DNA from: Methylobacterium sp. UNC378MF
GTDB taxonomy: Bacteria > Pseudomonadota > Alphaproteobacteria > Rhizobiales > Beijerinckiaceae
Length of the DNA stretch: 64,000 nt
NCBI RefSeq assembly: GCF_900103195.1
Contig: NZ_FMWU01000010.1
Coordinates: 1-64,000 of the forward strand
Direction: 5' to 3'
Below the pieces are notes generated by a model. The model had not been told where the DNA came from and searched no databases. It was given only the letters and a program-made list of their open reading frames with translations. The position numbers and the translations under genes are program-made. Positions 9,202-18,018 of the stretch are shown piece after piece (position 1 is the stretch's first letter; every line of letters starts with the position of its first letter).

Positions 9202-9882
9202 CTAACGCCGCACCGCGCCGGCGGGCTCGTCTGGAGGATTCCGATCGCCCCGAGTGGATGGAACCGGCGCGGCGGCCGTACCGTCGATCAGCCGGGTATC
9301 CGTTCGGAACACCCTGGCGACGAGCGCGCAGAAGCGGATGAAGGCGCTGCCCTGCGGGGTGATGACGTAACCGTCGGCCATCCGCGCGACGTTGCCGGAC
9401 GCCTGCTGCTCGGCCAAGCGCCGATCCATCTGCCGGAACGCGCCGAGATAGACCGTCTCGAACACCCTGCGCGCGCGCTCCGGTGTGAAGCGTTCCTCAG
9501 GATGGGCAGCCATCTGCCCGAGCAGGAACACGCTGATCGAGCGATCGACCGTCACCGGTAGGATCACGAAGACGCTCAGGTTCAGCGATAGCGACAGGAT
9601 GCAGGCCCCGAGGGCGTCCCGGCGGCGCAGCCCCCAGGCCCGACCGAGGCCGGCCAGCCCTGCCATCGCCGCCAGGGTCAGCAGGAAGGCGACACCGAGC
9701 AGGATCAGGCCGCGGTAGAACAGGATCGTCACGCCGGACCAGAGATCCGTTTGGAACAGCAGCACGAAACAGCCGAAGCCGAGAAGGACGGCGCCGGCCT
9801 GGAGCAGCGCCTGGGCGCAGAGCCAGCGCAGGACCTGCGCCGCGCGGCGGCCTGGCGGGGGCGCGGAGCCGGGCTCAGCCAT
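9202..9882 (-). CDS. Conserved membrane protein of unknown function
   Basis: The 226-residue protein has three or four hydrophobic segments in its first 130 residues (LLQAGAVLLGFGCFVLLF, LILLGVAFLLTLAAMAGLAG, ACILSLSLNLSVFVILPV). A soluble tail follows with EERFTPERARRVFETVYLG and DGYVITPQGSAFIR, which may be a helical periplasmic domain. I do not recognise a named family. The start is the ATG at 9882, which overlaps the stop of the larger upstream membrane gene by 8 bases (ATGGCTGA). The pair is thus translationally coupled and probably works together. Confidence 0.7.
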   Translation of the reverse strand: MAEPGSAPPPGRRAAQVLRWLCAQALLQAGAVLLGFGCFVLLFQTDLWSGVTILFYRGLILLGVAFLLTLAAMAGLAGLGRAWGLRRRDALGACILSLSLNLSVFVILPVTVDRSISVFLLGQMAAHPEERFTPERARRVFETVYLGAFRQMDRRLAEQQASGNVARMADGYVITPQGSAFIRFCALVARVFRTDTRLIDGTAAAPVPSTRGDRNPPDEPAGAVRR

Positions 9883-11875
9883 CGAGGTCCTCGATCCGCA
9901 GGATCCGGACGAGCGGATCGGCATAGACGGCGTGACTGCGCCAGACCCAGGAATCCGGTCTGCTCCAGGGGGCGTCCTGCGCGGTCACGACCAGGGCGCC
10001 GATCCCGGCCGCGGCGGCGCGGCGGCGCACCTCAACCCCGTCCAGCTGCGCGCTGAAGATCGGCGCGACCGCGGCGAGGCGCGCCGCCACGGCCTCGGGC
10101 GGGGCACCGAACAGCCGCGCCTCGGCGTCGGCCACTCCCGTCGGCTGCAGGCCGTAGAGCCCGAAATCGAACACCCGCTTCGGCCGGGGCGATTGCTGCA
10201 GGACCAGATCCCGGGGCAACTGCGTGCCGGCCCAGGCATAGGCCGCGCGCAGCGACCGATCGATGTCGGGGCGGCCGTTCAGGAACGCGAAGGCGGGTCG
10301 CCCGGAGACGGCATAGGCGCGCATCCCGACGAAGCCGTAGAGGGTCGTCGCGTAGCCGAGGACCAGGAGCACGGCGAGCACGCCGGGGAACCGGAGCCGC
10401 CGCGCCTCCGCCAGCCCGGTCAGGGCCACCACGGTCCAGACGAGGGCGGCGACCTGCGCGAGCAGGACCACGCGCGCGCCGAGATCGTTGTTGAGGATCG
10501 CCGAGCGCAGGAAGCCGCCGAGGAGCAGGCCTGCGGTCGCGCAGAGGGTGAGCAACCGCCCCGCCTCCCGGCCGTGCGCGACGCGGCGCGGCACGCGGCG
10601 CCAGAACAACAGTGCCCCGGCCGCGAGCACGCCCAGAGCCACGTAATAGTTGAGCGGAAGCAGGATCAGCCGGAGCACGCTCAGGGCCGGCTCGTCGACG
10701 AGCCCGTCCAGGGGACCGAATCGCCGGACGGCGAACCGGATCGGCGCGCCACCATCGGTCCGGTTGGCCAGGAGGCTCAGCAGATACGGCGCCGCCAGGA
10801 CGGTGCTGAGCAGGCCGGCGGCCGCCAGCCGGCCCGCGGCGCGCCAGCGGCGCTCCAGCCCGAGCAGCGCAAGCCAGACCGCCGCCGCGCTCGCCGTGCC
10901 GAGGCAGACCCAGACCGACAGGCTCGCGCAGGCCGCGAAGGCCAGACCCGCGACGCCGACCGCCGCGGCCTCCGCGCGCGGGTCCGGCCGCGTCCGGTCT
11001 GCGAGTTCGGCCAGCGCCAGAAGGCCGAGCCATCCCGCCAGGGCGCCGGCCACGTGGTGCGGCACCCAGACCAGGGAGGCGGGCCAGTTGACGACCTGCT
11101 CGTTCAACCATTCCGGAATGGGTAGCCAGGTTCCGGAGGTTGCCCGGTCCCCCAGGGCCAGCAGGATGTCGAGGCCGCCGGCCGGCAGCAGCAGCAGGAC
11201 CGCGCGACGCACGAGTCGGGGCGCGGCGTCGCCGATGAGGCCGGTCGCGGCCAGCAGCCGGTCCAGCAGGCCGAAGAGCGCGAGACCGGTCCAGAATGCC
11301 AGACCCGCGAAGGCGGTCCGGCCGTCGACCAGCCGTCCCCCGGCCCAGTCGACCAGGGCGGTGAGCGCGTAGAATCCATAATAGTAGCCCGCCCGCTCGG
11401 GCCGGGCGAAGAACGGGTCGACGGGCGGCAGCCCGTGCTCGACGATCGCGCGGGTTAGGGCGGCGTGCTTGACAAGGTCGATCACCGTCACGGGCTGGTA
11501 GAGGGCGGTGCCGGTGTCGATGTCGATCAGCGCGTAGGCAACGACGCAGAGCCACAGGGCGGCGAGCGCCAGGGTTGTTCGATCGAGGGATGCCTGCAGG
11601 CTCCGCCGGGCCGACCGCAGCCCGGCGAGGCCCAGGGCGCCGGTCGCGAGCGCCGCGACCGGGACGCCGGCGCCCTGGATCAGCAGGCTGTCGAGAGCGG
11701 GCAGGAGTCCGAGTCCGAGGAGCGCCGCACACAGGAGACGGTCGCCGGGTGCGAGCGTGCGGAAGCCGAGGATGCCGGTCAGTCCGCCCAGGGCGTAGCC
11801 CGGCAGGAGGACGAGGGGGATGCCGAGCAGCGTCGCGACCACGACGCCGCACGCATCCGAGAAGGTGCCGTTCAT
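9875..11875 (-). CDS. Large polytopic membrane protein, GT-C glycosyltransferase-like architecture
   Basis: The 666-residue protein has about 14 hydrophobic segments and a soluble C-terminal part of about 120 residues. A loop reading LVKHAALTRAIVEHGLPPVDP followed by ERAGYYYGFYALTALVDW recalls multi-spanning lipid-linked-sugar glycosyltransferases (YYY/DUF2298-like, GT-C fold). I cannot identify a catalytic residue, so the enzymatic role is a guess. The ATG at 11875 is chosen because the region above it (to 12442) is poor in family-like sequence; its ribosome site is weak. It overlaps the following membrane gene and probably acts with it. Confidence 0.65.
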   Translation of the reverse strand: MNGTFSDACGVVVATLLGIPLVLLPGYALGGLTGILGFRTLAPGDRLLCAALLGLGLLPALDSLLIQGAGVPVAALATGALGLAGLRSARRSLQASLDRTTLALAALWLCVVAYALIDIDTGTALYQPVTVIDLVKHAALTRAIVEHGLPPVDPFFARPERAGYYYGFYALTALVDWAGGRLVDGRTAFAGLAFWTGLALFGLLDRLLAATGLIGDAAPRLVRRAVLLLLPAGGLDILLALGDRATSGTWLPIPEWLNEQVVNWPASLVWVPHHVAGALAGWLGLLALAELADRTRPDPRAEAAAVGVAGLAFAACASLSVWVCLGTASAAAVWLALLGLERRWRAAGRLAAAGLLSTVLAAPYLLSLLANRTDGGAPIRFAVRRFGPLDGLVDEPALSVLRLILLPLNYYVALGVLAAGALLFWRRVPRRVAHGREAGRLLTLCATAGLLLGGFLRSAILNNDLGARVVLLAQVAALVWTVVALTGLAEARRLRFPGVLAVLLVLGYATTLYGFVGMRAYAVSGRPAFAFLNGRPDIDRSLRAAYAWAGTQLPRDLVLQQSPRPKRVFDFGLYGLQPTGVADAEARLFGAPPEAVAARLAAVAPIFSAQLDGVEVRRRAAAAGIGALVVTAQDAPWSRPDSWVWRSHAVYADPLVRILRIEDLDG

Positions 11876-12293
11876 CGCCGAGCCGCGTTTCGTGCGCGAT
11901 CCCGGGTAGCACGGGGGCGTTAACCGTTCCCTCGCAGGCACTGGAAGGCCGTCAGCGGCGAGGGTTCGCGGCTTGTTCGGGCACCGGATCCTGGACTGCG
12001 TGCCTGACGCGCGGCGTCGCCTCCCGGCCGCAAGCCGCGCTGGCGGGATGCGATCCGGGATCCGCCACGACACGGCCGTGATGCGGTTCGACCGCGACCC
12101 GGCCACCTCGGGACTGGCATAACCGGCGGTTTCGTGTATGGATCGCGCGGCCTCGACCCGGGTTACCGGGCGGGGCTTGAACCGCTTGGCGCTGTGACCG
12201 TGCTGGACGACATCCCGGCACCGGCCGAACGCCGAGCCCGCGCGCGCCCGGATGGGGCGCCGCATCCGACCAGCACAACCCGAAAGGCATGCG
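11876..12293. other. Intergenic region, divergent promoters of membrane operon and rpsO
   Basis: This gap of 418 bases separates the minus-strand membrane operon from rpsO. No frame in it looks like a gene, and truB, which often precedes rpsO, is absent here. It must hold the rpsO promoter, but I could not pick a convincing -35/-10 pair. Confidence 0.5.
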
Positions 12294-12563
12294 ATGTCGA
12301 TTACGGCAGAGCGCAAGACCGCGCTCATCAAGGAACACCGCAAGGACGCCAAGGACACCGGGTCCCCCGAGGTCCAGGTGGCGATCCTCACCGAGCGGAT
12401 CACCAACCTGACCGGCCACTTCAAGACCCACGCCAAGGACAACCATTCCCGGCGCGGCCTCCTGAAGCTGGTCTCGCAGCGCCGCTCGCTGCTCGACTAC
12501 GTCAAGCGCAAGGACGAGGCCCGCTACCGCGCCCTCATCGAGCGTCTCGGCATCCGCCGCTAA
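12294..12563 (+). CDS. rpsO: 30S ribosomal protein S15
   Basis: S15 binds 16S rRNA early in assembly of the 30S platform and contacts 23S rRNA across the subunit interface. The 89 residues match the family end to end: [15 protein letters not shown], then [16 protein letters not shown], then [12 protein letters not shown] and the ending LGIRR. The ATG at 12294 gives the standard length. It is followed by pnp on the same strand, the arrangement found in most proteobacteria. Confidence 0.97.
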   Translation: MSITAERKTALIKEHRKDAKDTGSPEVQVAILTERITNLTGHFKTHAKDNHSRRGLLKLVSQRRSLLDYVKRKDEARYRALIERLGIRR

Positions 12564-12672
12564 GGCGCGTTTCACGCGGTTCCGGGCCCGGCCCGGGGCC
12601 GCGTTTCACCATCGCGGGCTGCCGGAATGGGTCCGGCCTCCCGACAACGGGCCGCTTCGAGGCGCCGGCATC

Positions 12673-12724
12673 GGGGCAGGATCGCGAGACACTCACGCTG
12701 CGGAGTGTCTCGCCGTCTTGCCCC
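12673..12724 (+). promoter_or_regulatory. Long rpsO-pnp intergenic hairpin (candidate RNase processing site)
   Basis: An 11-bp perfect stem (12684-12694 with 12703-12713, loop of 8 bases) extends outward by ten further pairs, two of them G-U, after a single C-C mismatch, giving about 21 pairs in all. There is no T-run, so it is not a simple terminator. In E. coli the same intergenic space has a double-stranded leader cut by RNase III, through which PNPase represses its own mRNA. The position 48 bases before the pnp start fits such a role; that role is inferred. Confidence 0.7.
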
Positions 12725-12771
12725 CGGGCGGCGCCGGGCTGGGCCCGCCGCAGGCAAGGAAGAGATTGAGA

Positions 12772-14991
12772 ATGTTCGACGTACAACGCGAAGAGCTGAT
12801 GTGGGGCGACCGCAAGCTCGTCCTCGAGACCGGCAAGGTCGCCCGGCAGGCCGACGGCGCCGTGGTCGCCACCTACGGCGAGACCTCGGTGCTCGCCACC
12901 GTGGTCGCCACGAAGGAGCCGAAGCCCGGCATCGACTTCATGCCGCTCACCGTGAACTACCAGGAGCGCGCCTACGCGGCCGGCCGCATCCCGGGCGGCT
13001 ACTTCAAGCGCGAGGGCCGTCCCTCCGAGAAGGAGACCCTGGTCTCCCGCCTGATCGACCGCCCGATCCGCCCGCTCTTCGTCGAGGGCTGGCGCAACGA
13101 CACCCAGGTCGTCGTCACCGTTCTGACCCACGATCTTGAGAACGATCCCGACATCGTCGCGATGGTGGCCGCTTCCGCCGCCCTGACCCTGTCGGGCGTG
13201 CCGTTCATGGGCCCGATCGGTGGCGCCCGCGTCGGCTACATCAACGGCGGCTACCGGCTGAACCCGCTGGTCACCGAGACCAAGGAAGAGTCGAGCCTCG
13301 ACCTCGTCGTCGCCGGCACGCAGGACGCGGTGCTGATGGTCGAGTCGGAGGCCAAGGAGCTGTCCGAGGACGTGATGCTCGGCGCCGTGATGTTCGGCCA
13401 CAAGCATTTCCAGCCGGTGATCGAGGCGATCATCCGCCTGGCCGAGAAGGCCGCCAAGGAGCCGCGCGACTTCAAGGCGCCCGAGAACGCCGAGGTCGAG
13501 AAGGCCGTCCTCGAGGTCTGCGAGACCGAGCTGCGCGCCGCCTACACCAAGACCGTCAAGCAGGAGCGCTACGCCGCCGTCGACGCCGTCAAGGCGAAGG
13601 TGATGGAAGCCCTCTGCCCCGAGGGTGCCGAGAAGTATCCGGCCGAGAAGGTCAAGGCCGCCTTCAAGGAGGCCCAGTCGAAGGTCGTGCGCTGGAACGT
13701 GCTCGACACCGGTTCGCGCATCGACGGCCGCGACCTGAAGACGGTCCGCCCGATCGTCTCCGAGGTCGGCGTCCTGCCCCGCGCCCACGGCTCGTCGCTG
13801 TTCACCCGCGGCGAGACCCAGGCCCTCGTGGTCGCCACGCTCGGCACCGGCGAGGACGAGCAGTTCATCGACTCGCTCGACGGCACCTACAAGGAGCGCT
13901 TCCTGCTCCACTACAACTTCCCTCCCTATTCCGTCGGTGAGACCGGACGGATGGGCTCCCCGGGTCGTCGCGAGATCGGCCACGGTAAGCTGGCGTGGCG
14001 GGCGATCCGCCCGGTCCTGCCGCCGGCCCATGAGTTCCCCTACACGATCCGCGTCGTGTCGGAGATCACCGAGTCCAACGGCTCGTCCTCGATGGCCTCG
14101 GTCTGCGGCGGCTCGCTGTCGCTGATGGATGCCGGCGTGCCCCTGCGCCGTCCGGTGGCCGGCATCGCCATGGGCCTCATCCTCGAGGGTGAGCGCTACG
14201 CGGTCCTGTCCGACATCCTGGGCGACGAGGATCACCTCGGCGACATGGACTTCAAGGTGGCCGGCACGGACGAGGGCGTGACCTCGCTCCAGATGGACAT
14301 CAAGATCGCCGGCATCACCGAGGAGATCATGCGGGTCGCCCTCGATCAGGCGAAGGAGGGGCGTGCCCACATCCTCGTCGAGATGGCCAAGGCCCTCACG
14401 GCGGCCCGTCCGGAACTCGGCGAGTACGCGCCGCGCATCGAGACGATGCAGATCCCGACCGACAAGATCCGCGACGTGATCGGCACCGGCGGCAAGGTGA
14501 TCCGCGAGATCGTCGAGAAGACCGGCGCCAAGATCAACATCGAGGATACCGGCGTCGTGAAGATCGCCTCGGCCGACGGCAAGGCGATCAAGGCGGCCTA
14601 CAACTGGATCCGCTCGATCGTGGCGGAGCCGGAGGTCGGCGTGATCTACGACGGCACGATCGTGAAGTGCATGGAGTTCGGCGCCTTCGTGAACTTCTTC
14701 GGCGCCAAGGACGGCCTCGTCCACATCTCGGAACTCGCCGCCCAGCGGGTCGCCAAGGTGCAGGACGTCGTCAAGGAAGGCGACAAGGTCAAGGTGAAGT
14801 TCCTCGGCCAGGACGACCGCGGCAAGATCCGCCTGTCCATGAAGGTCGTCGACCAGCAGACCGGCGAGGACATCACCGAGAAGGTGAAGGCCCAGCGGGA
14901 CGCCGACCGGTCCGAGCGTGGTGACGAGCCGCGCGAGCCCCGCGAGGGCGGTCGCCATCGTGGCGAGCGCCGCCGCGAGGCGGGCGAGTAA
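12772..14991 (+). CDS. pnp: Polyribonucleotide nucleotidyltransferase (PNPase)
   Basis: PNPase degrades RNA phosphorolytically from the 3' end and is a degradosome partner. The 739 residues hold two RNase PH domains (about 1-230 and 310-545, the second with [20 protein letters not shown] and the catalytic region [14 protein letters not shown]), the linking helical domain, a KH domain ([20 protein letters not shown], about 560-620) and an S1 domain (about 625-695), with a charged Arg/Glu-rich tail. The ATG at 12772 follows AAGGAAGAG. Expression is probably set by the upstream hairpin; a strong terminator follows at 15044. Confidence 0.97.
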   Translation: MFDVQREELMWGDRKLVLETGKVARQADGAVVATYGETSVLATVVATKEPKPGIDFMPLTVNYQERAYAAGRIPGGYFKREGRPSEKETLVSRLIDRPIRPLFVEGWRNDTQVVVTVLTHDLENDPDIVAMVAASAALTLSGVPFMGPIGGARVGYINGGYRLNPLVTETKEESSLDLVVAGTQDAVLMVESEAKELSEDVMLGAVMFGHKHFQPVIEAIIRLAEKAAKEPRDFKAPENAEVEKAVLEVCETELRAAYTKTVKQERYAAVDAVKAKVMEALCPEGAEKYPAEKVKAAFKEAQSKVVRWNVLDTGSRIDGRDLKTVRPIVSEVGVLPRAHGSSLFTRGETQALVVATLGTGEDEQFIDSLDGTYKERFLLHYNFPPYSVGETGRMGSPGRREIGHGKLAWRAIRPVLPPAHEFPYTIRVVSEITESNGSSSMASVCGGSLSLMDAGVPLRRPVAGIAMGLILEGERYAVLSDILGDEDHLGDMDFKVAGTDEGVTSLQMDIKIAGITEEIMRVALDQAKEGRAHILVEMAKALTAARPELGEYAPRIETMQIPTDKIRDVIGTGGKVIREIVEKTGAKINIEDTGVVKIASADGKAIKAAYNWIRSIVAEPEVGVIYDGTIVKCMEFGAFVNFFGAKDGLVHISELAAQRVAKVQDVVKEGDKVKVKFLGQDDRGKIRLSMKVVDQQTGEDITEKVKAQRDADRSERGDEPREPREGGRHRGERRREAGE

Positions 14992-15043
14992 GGGCGCCCA
15001 CAGCCCCGGCGTCGCCTCCGGCCGGCGCGGGCTTGGCACGACA

Positions 15044-15077
15044 GGCGCGGTCCCCATGGGGCCGCGCCTTTTTCTTT
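15044..15077 (+). terminator. Rho-independent terminator of pnp
   Basis: GGCGCGG pairs with CCGCGCC around an inner CCCC/GGGG stem with one unpaired T, and the stem runs directly into TTTTTCTTT. It lies 52 bases after the pnp stop. Confidence 0.9.
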
Positions 15078-15105
15078 GCGCCTGCGCGGGCGACCGCGTG
15101 GTCCG

Positions 15106-15130
15106 GGAACGGGGCGCCGGATGCCGCGTT
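15106..15130 (+). promoter_or_regulatory. Candidate sigma-EcfG (general stress response) promoter
   Basis: GGAAC, 16 bases, CGTT: an exact match to the consensus known for alphaproteobacterial EcfG promoters. It lies 30 bases before the ATG of the DUF2892 gene, on the correct strand, leaving a short leader. Confidence 0.75.
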
Positions 15131-15159
15131 CCTCCGCGACTTCCCAACCGGAGACACAC

Positions 15160-15381
15160 ATGGCCAACGACATGATGCACGACATCTTCAGCGGACAGCC
15201 GAACCTGTCGACGACGGAGCGCGCCGTCTCGGTGGCTTTGGGCCTCGGCATCGCCGCCGCTGCCGCGCAACCCCGTCCCAACAAGCTCCTGAGCCTGCTC
15301 GCGCTCGTGGTCGGCGTCGGCCTTGCGGTGCGCGGCGCGACTGGCCACTGCGCCGTGAAGGCCGCCTCCGAGCATTTCTGA
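15160..15381 (+). CDS. Small DUF2892/YgaP-type membrane protein
   Basis: The 73-residue protein opens with a short soluble piece containing NLSTTERAVSVALGLGIAA. It then has two hydrophobic segments around RPNKLLSLLALVVGVGLAVRG, and ends TGHCAVKAASEHF. ERxxSVALG...RG(A)TGHC is the pattern of DUF2892 inner-membrane proteins. The ATG at 15160 follows a CCGGAGAC ribosome site. The upstream GGAAC-N16-CGTT suggests that it belongs to the general stress regulon. Molecular function is unknown. Confidence 0.8.
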   Translation: MANDMMHDIFSGQPNLSTTERAVSVALGLGIAAAAAQPRPNKLLSLLALVVGVGLAVRGATGHCAVKAASEHF

Positions 15382-15532
15382 CGCCGGCCGCTTCGGTGGC
15401 CGGGCGATGCCGTCTTGGCGTGCGAAGCGTAGCAATCCAGGCAGCGCTACGCTTACCGACCACGGTTAGCCCTGGGTCACTTCGCGTCGCTCGTGATGAC
15501 GGGATTTTGCTGTGACCCGCGCCATGGAACGC

Positions 15533-15562
15533 AAAAAAGGGGCGCCCCTCGGGGCGCCCCTT
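15533..15562 (-). terminator. Rho-independent terminator of the GlsB/YeaQ gene
   Basis: Two copies of the self-complementary GGGGCGCCCC separated by TC form a GC-only stem. On the minus strand it ends in a T-run (complement of AAAAAA at 15533-15538). It is 25 bases after the minus-strand stop at 15588. Confidence 0.9.
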
Positions 15563-15587
15563 GTCGTTTCCGGACTTGCCGGAAGGA

Positions 15588-15851
15588 TCAGTAGGTGGTG
15601 GTGCGGCGGCCGGCGATCAGGCCGTAGATGAACAGCACGACCACGGCGCCCACGATGGCGCCAATGAAGCCCGCGCCCTGGTTCGGTCCGTACCAGCCGA
15701 TGGCTTGGCCCAGGAAGGTCGCCACGAAGGCGCCGACAATGCCGAGGATCGTGGTCAGGATGAAGCCGGCGGGCTCGTTCGGGCCTGGCATGAGAAACTT
15801 GGCGATGACGCCGGCAACAAACCCGATAATGATGGTCCAGAGGATACCCAT
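15588..15851 (-). CDS. GlsB/YeaQ/YmgE-family stress-response membrane protein
   Basis: A very hydrophobic 87-residue protein with three membrane segments. It contains GFVAGVIAKFLMPGPNEPAG followed by TTILGIVGAFVATFLG, and ends in GLIAGRRTTTY, all typical of the transglycosylase-associated (DUF1328-neighbour) family induced by stress. The ATG at 15851 is preceded by TTGGGG; a TTG four codons up is less likely. A near-consensus EcfG promoter lies 36 bases above the start and a strong terminator ends it. The biochemical role of the family is not known. Confidence 0.85.
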   Translation of the reverse strand: MGILWTIIIGFVAGVIAKFLMPGPNEPAGFILTTILGIVGAFVATFLGQAIGWYGPNQGAGFIGAIVGAVVVLFIYGLIAGRRTTTY

Positions 15852-15886
15852 GACAAACCCCAAGGCGTGACTGTCGATGGCGGCAG

Positions 15887-15912
15887 AACGCTTCGAGGCC
15901 CGCGACGGTTGC
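15887..15912 (-). promoter_or_regulatory. Candidate sigma-EcfG promoter of the GlsB/YeaQ gene
   Basis: Read on the minus strand: GCAAC, 17 bases, CGTT. The -35 differs from GGAAC by one base and the spacing is within the accepted 16-17. It ends 35 bases before the start codon. Confidence 0.55.
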
Positions 15913-16033
15913 CCGCACCCTGCCCTGTGATGACGATTTTCCTCGGGTTCCCGCGTCGCGTGCGCGCGTGGCCCTTTACGGCTAAGCCGGTGCGGCGGCA
16001 GATACGCCGATTCTCAAGGGTATGGAGACCGGT

Positions 16034-16390
16034 ATGGACATTCAGCGGATCGAGCCGGGCAAGCGGATGTCGCAGGCCGTCACCTTCGGCGACATGGTCT
16101 ATCTCGCCGGGCAGGTCGCCGCGGACACGGTCGGCACCGGGGTCACGATCCAGACCCAGCAGATCCTGTCGGAGATCGACCGGCTCCTGGCCGCCGCCGG
16201 CAGCGACAAGGCGCGCATCCTCTCGGCCACGGTCTATCTCGCCGATATCGCCACCTTCGCGGAGATGAATGCTGCCTGGGACGCCTGGGTTTCCCCGGAG
16301 AACCCGCCGGCCCGCGCCACCGTCGAGGCCAAGCTCGCGGCGCCCGAGTATCTCGTCGAGATCGTGGTCGTGGCTGCGAGGAGCCGGTGA
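16034..16390 (+). CDS. RidA-family protein (Rid/YjgF)
   Basis: Rid proteins hydrolyse reactive imines and enamines formed by PLP enzymes. The 118 residues show GDMVYLAGQVA near the N-terminus, TQQILSEIDRLLAAAGS in the middle, and NPPARATVEAKLAAPEYLVEI at the end, where the Arg in PPARA/TR-type context binds the substrate carboxylate in RidA. I start at the second ATG (16034), which has GGAG six bases before it; the ATG at 16022 has no suitably spaced site. Its stop overlaps the GTG start of the binding-protein gene (GTGA), so the two are cotranscribed. The subfamily (RidA or Rid1-7) is not resolved. Confidence 0.85.
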   Translation: MDIQRIEPGKRMSQAVTFGDMVYLAGQVAADTVGTGVTIQTQQILSEIDRLLAAAGSDKARILSATVYLADIATFAEMNAAWDAWVSPENPPARATVEAKLAAPEYLVEIVVVAARSR

Positions 16391-17526
16391 GCGGCCGCCG
16401 TCGCTCGATGTTGGCGGCGGTCGCGGCCGCCCTTCTGGCCAGCGTCATCGGGAGCGCCCTGGCGGCCCTCCCCCTCGCGCGGCCGGCCTCGGCCGCCGAG
16501 GAGCGGGTCCTCAACATCTACAACTGGTCGGATTATATCGACCCGAAGGTGCTCGAGGCCTTCACCCGCGAGACCGGGATCAAGGTCGTCTACGACACCT
16601 ACGACAACAACGAGATCCTGGAGACCAAGCTGTTGGCCGGCCGGTCGGGCTACGACATCGTCGTGCCGTCGGGGCCCTACCTGCAGCGGCTGATCCGCGC
16701 CGGCGCCTTCCTCCCCCTCGACAAGTCCAAGCTGAAGAACCTCGGCAACCTCTGGCCCGAGGTGACCAGCCGGCTCGCGGCCTACGATCCCGGCAACACC
16801 TACGCCGTCGACTACATGTGGGGCACGACCGGCATCGGTTACAACGTCGCCGCATTGCGCGAGCGCCTGGGCGCCAACGCGACGGTGAATTCCTGGAATG
16901 TGGTCCTCAATCCCACCTCGGCGAACAAGCTGAAGGAATGCGGGATGATGATGCTCGACAGCCCCGAGGACCTGATCCCCAGCATGCTCCCGGCCTTCGG
17001 CGCCAAGGCGGATTCCAGGCGCTGGGACGACATCACCCTGGTGACCGATGCCCTCTACAAGGTGCGCGGCGCCGTGCGGAAGTTCCACTCGTCGGAATAC
17101 ATCCAGGCACTGGCCAACGGCGATATCTGCCTGGCCGTCGGCTATTCCGGCGACATCATGCAGGCCAAGCGCCGTGCCGAGGAGGCCAAGAACGGGATCG
17201 ACATCGCTTACGTGGTCCCGAAGGAGGGCGCGCTGATGTGGTTCGACACCTTCGCGATCCCGAAGGATGCCGCCCACCCGGCCGAGGCGCTGGCCTTCAT
17301 CGATTACATGATGCGGCCCGAGGTAGCGGCGGCCAACACCAATTTCGTATCCTATGCCAGCGGAAACCTCGCGGCGAAGAAGTTCGTGAAGCCCGAGATC
17401 CTGAGCAATCCCGGTATCTACCCGGACGAGGCGACGATGCAGCGCTTGTCCATCAACACCGCCTGGGACGACCGCACGCAGCGCTACGTCACCCGGCTCT
17501 GGACTCGGGTCCGCACCGGGCGCTGA
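16387..17526 (+). CDS. PotF/SpuD-like polyamine ABC transporter substrate-binding protein
   Basis: A periplasmic binding protein of 379 residues with a Sec signal (RRR at 4-6, a long hydrophobic core and a predicted cleavage near ASAAEE). The mature protein starts with VLNIYNWSDYIDP, and later has YMWGTTGIGYNVAALRERLG, FHSSEYIQALANGDICLAVG and NPGIYPDEATM. These segments align closely with E. coli PotF, which binds putrescine. No ATPase or permease gene is adjacent, so it must use a transporter encoded elsewhere. It is coupled to the RidA gene by a 4-base overlap; polyamine catabolism generates imines, which would make that pairing sensible. Confidence 0.88.
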   Translation: MSGRRRSMLAAVAAALLASVIGSALAALPLARPASAAEERVLNIYNWSDYIDPKVLEAFTRETGIKVVYDTYDNNEILETKLLAGRSGYDIVVPSGPYLQRLIRAGAFLPLDKSKLKNLGNLWPEVTSRLAAYDPGNTYAVDYMWGTTGIGYNVAALRERLGANATVNSWNVVLNPTSANKLKECGMMMLDSPEDLIPSMLPAFGAKADSRRWDDITLVTDALYKVRGAVRKFHSSEYIQALANGDICLAVGYSGDIMQAKRRAEEAKNGIDIAYVVPKEGALMWFDTFAIPKDAAHPAEALAFIDYMMRPEVAAANTNFVSYASGNLAAKKFVKPEILSNPGIYPDEATMQRLSINTAWDDRTQRYVTRLWTRVRTGR

Positions 17527-18010
17527 CGCAGCTTCCCGCCGGGGCCTGTCAGCGCCCCGCATCCGTGGGGATGCCGAGGCCGTCGGGCCAAGCGGCGGCC
17601 CGCCGCCCGGGTCTGCCGCGCCGCGTCGTTGACCAGGCGATCGGGGGGTGAAGCAATACGGCTGGAGGATCTTCTGCTGCGTGGTGCGTAAGGTCGGATC
17701 GGGTCCGCCTCGAGCAGTCTCGGAGCCCACGGCTTGGCCGCGCGGACCTGCGCTGGCGCGTGCAGCAGCGCGTTACCGGTGTTATCGACCCGGCTCCGCG
17801 CTTGCCTGCAGCGGCAGCGTGATCTGCGTCTCCCGGCGATTCTGGACGGGGCGCCACAGCGGCGTCCGATGACTGCGGATGCTGGCCGGGTCAACCAGCG
17901 CGCCGTTCCGCAGCAGGATCTCAAGATCGTCGGCCGTATAGGTCAAGACATCGCCGCGAAGGCCGGTGAAGACCTTTGCGGCGATGCTCCGAGAAGATCC
18001 GACGGATGTT
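17527..18010. other. Region between PotF-like and DUF3597 genes
   Basis: 484 bases with no complete gene. The minus-strand frame 17782-18018 (listed separately) is the only part with coding character. Confidence 0.5.
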
Positions 18011-18018
18011 CTAGTGCT
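17782..18018 (-). pseudogene. Open frame with coding character but no good start (gene remnant or tiny ORF)
   Basis: This frame ends in TAA at 17782 and reads KVFTGLRGDVLTYTADDLE, then NGALVDPASIRSHRTPLWRP. G or C fills most third codon positions, as in neighbouring genes. An in-frame TGA at 18019 closes it upstream, and the only possible start is TTG at 17946 (54 residues) without a ribosome site. It may be the 3' remnant of a lost gene or a small TTG-started protein. No family recognised. Confidence 0.35.

Noticed and set aside
12535..15435. Long minus-strand frame opposite pnp
   Set aside because: Antisense mirror of pnp; composition is LGDDHD-like repeats typical of such shadows, while pnp is fully conserved.
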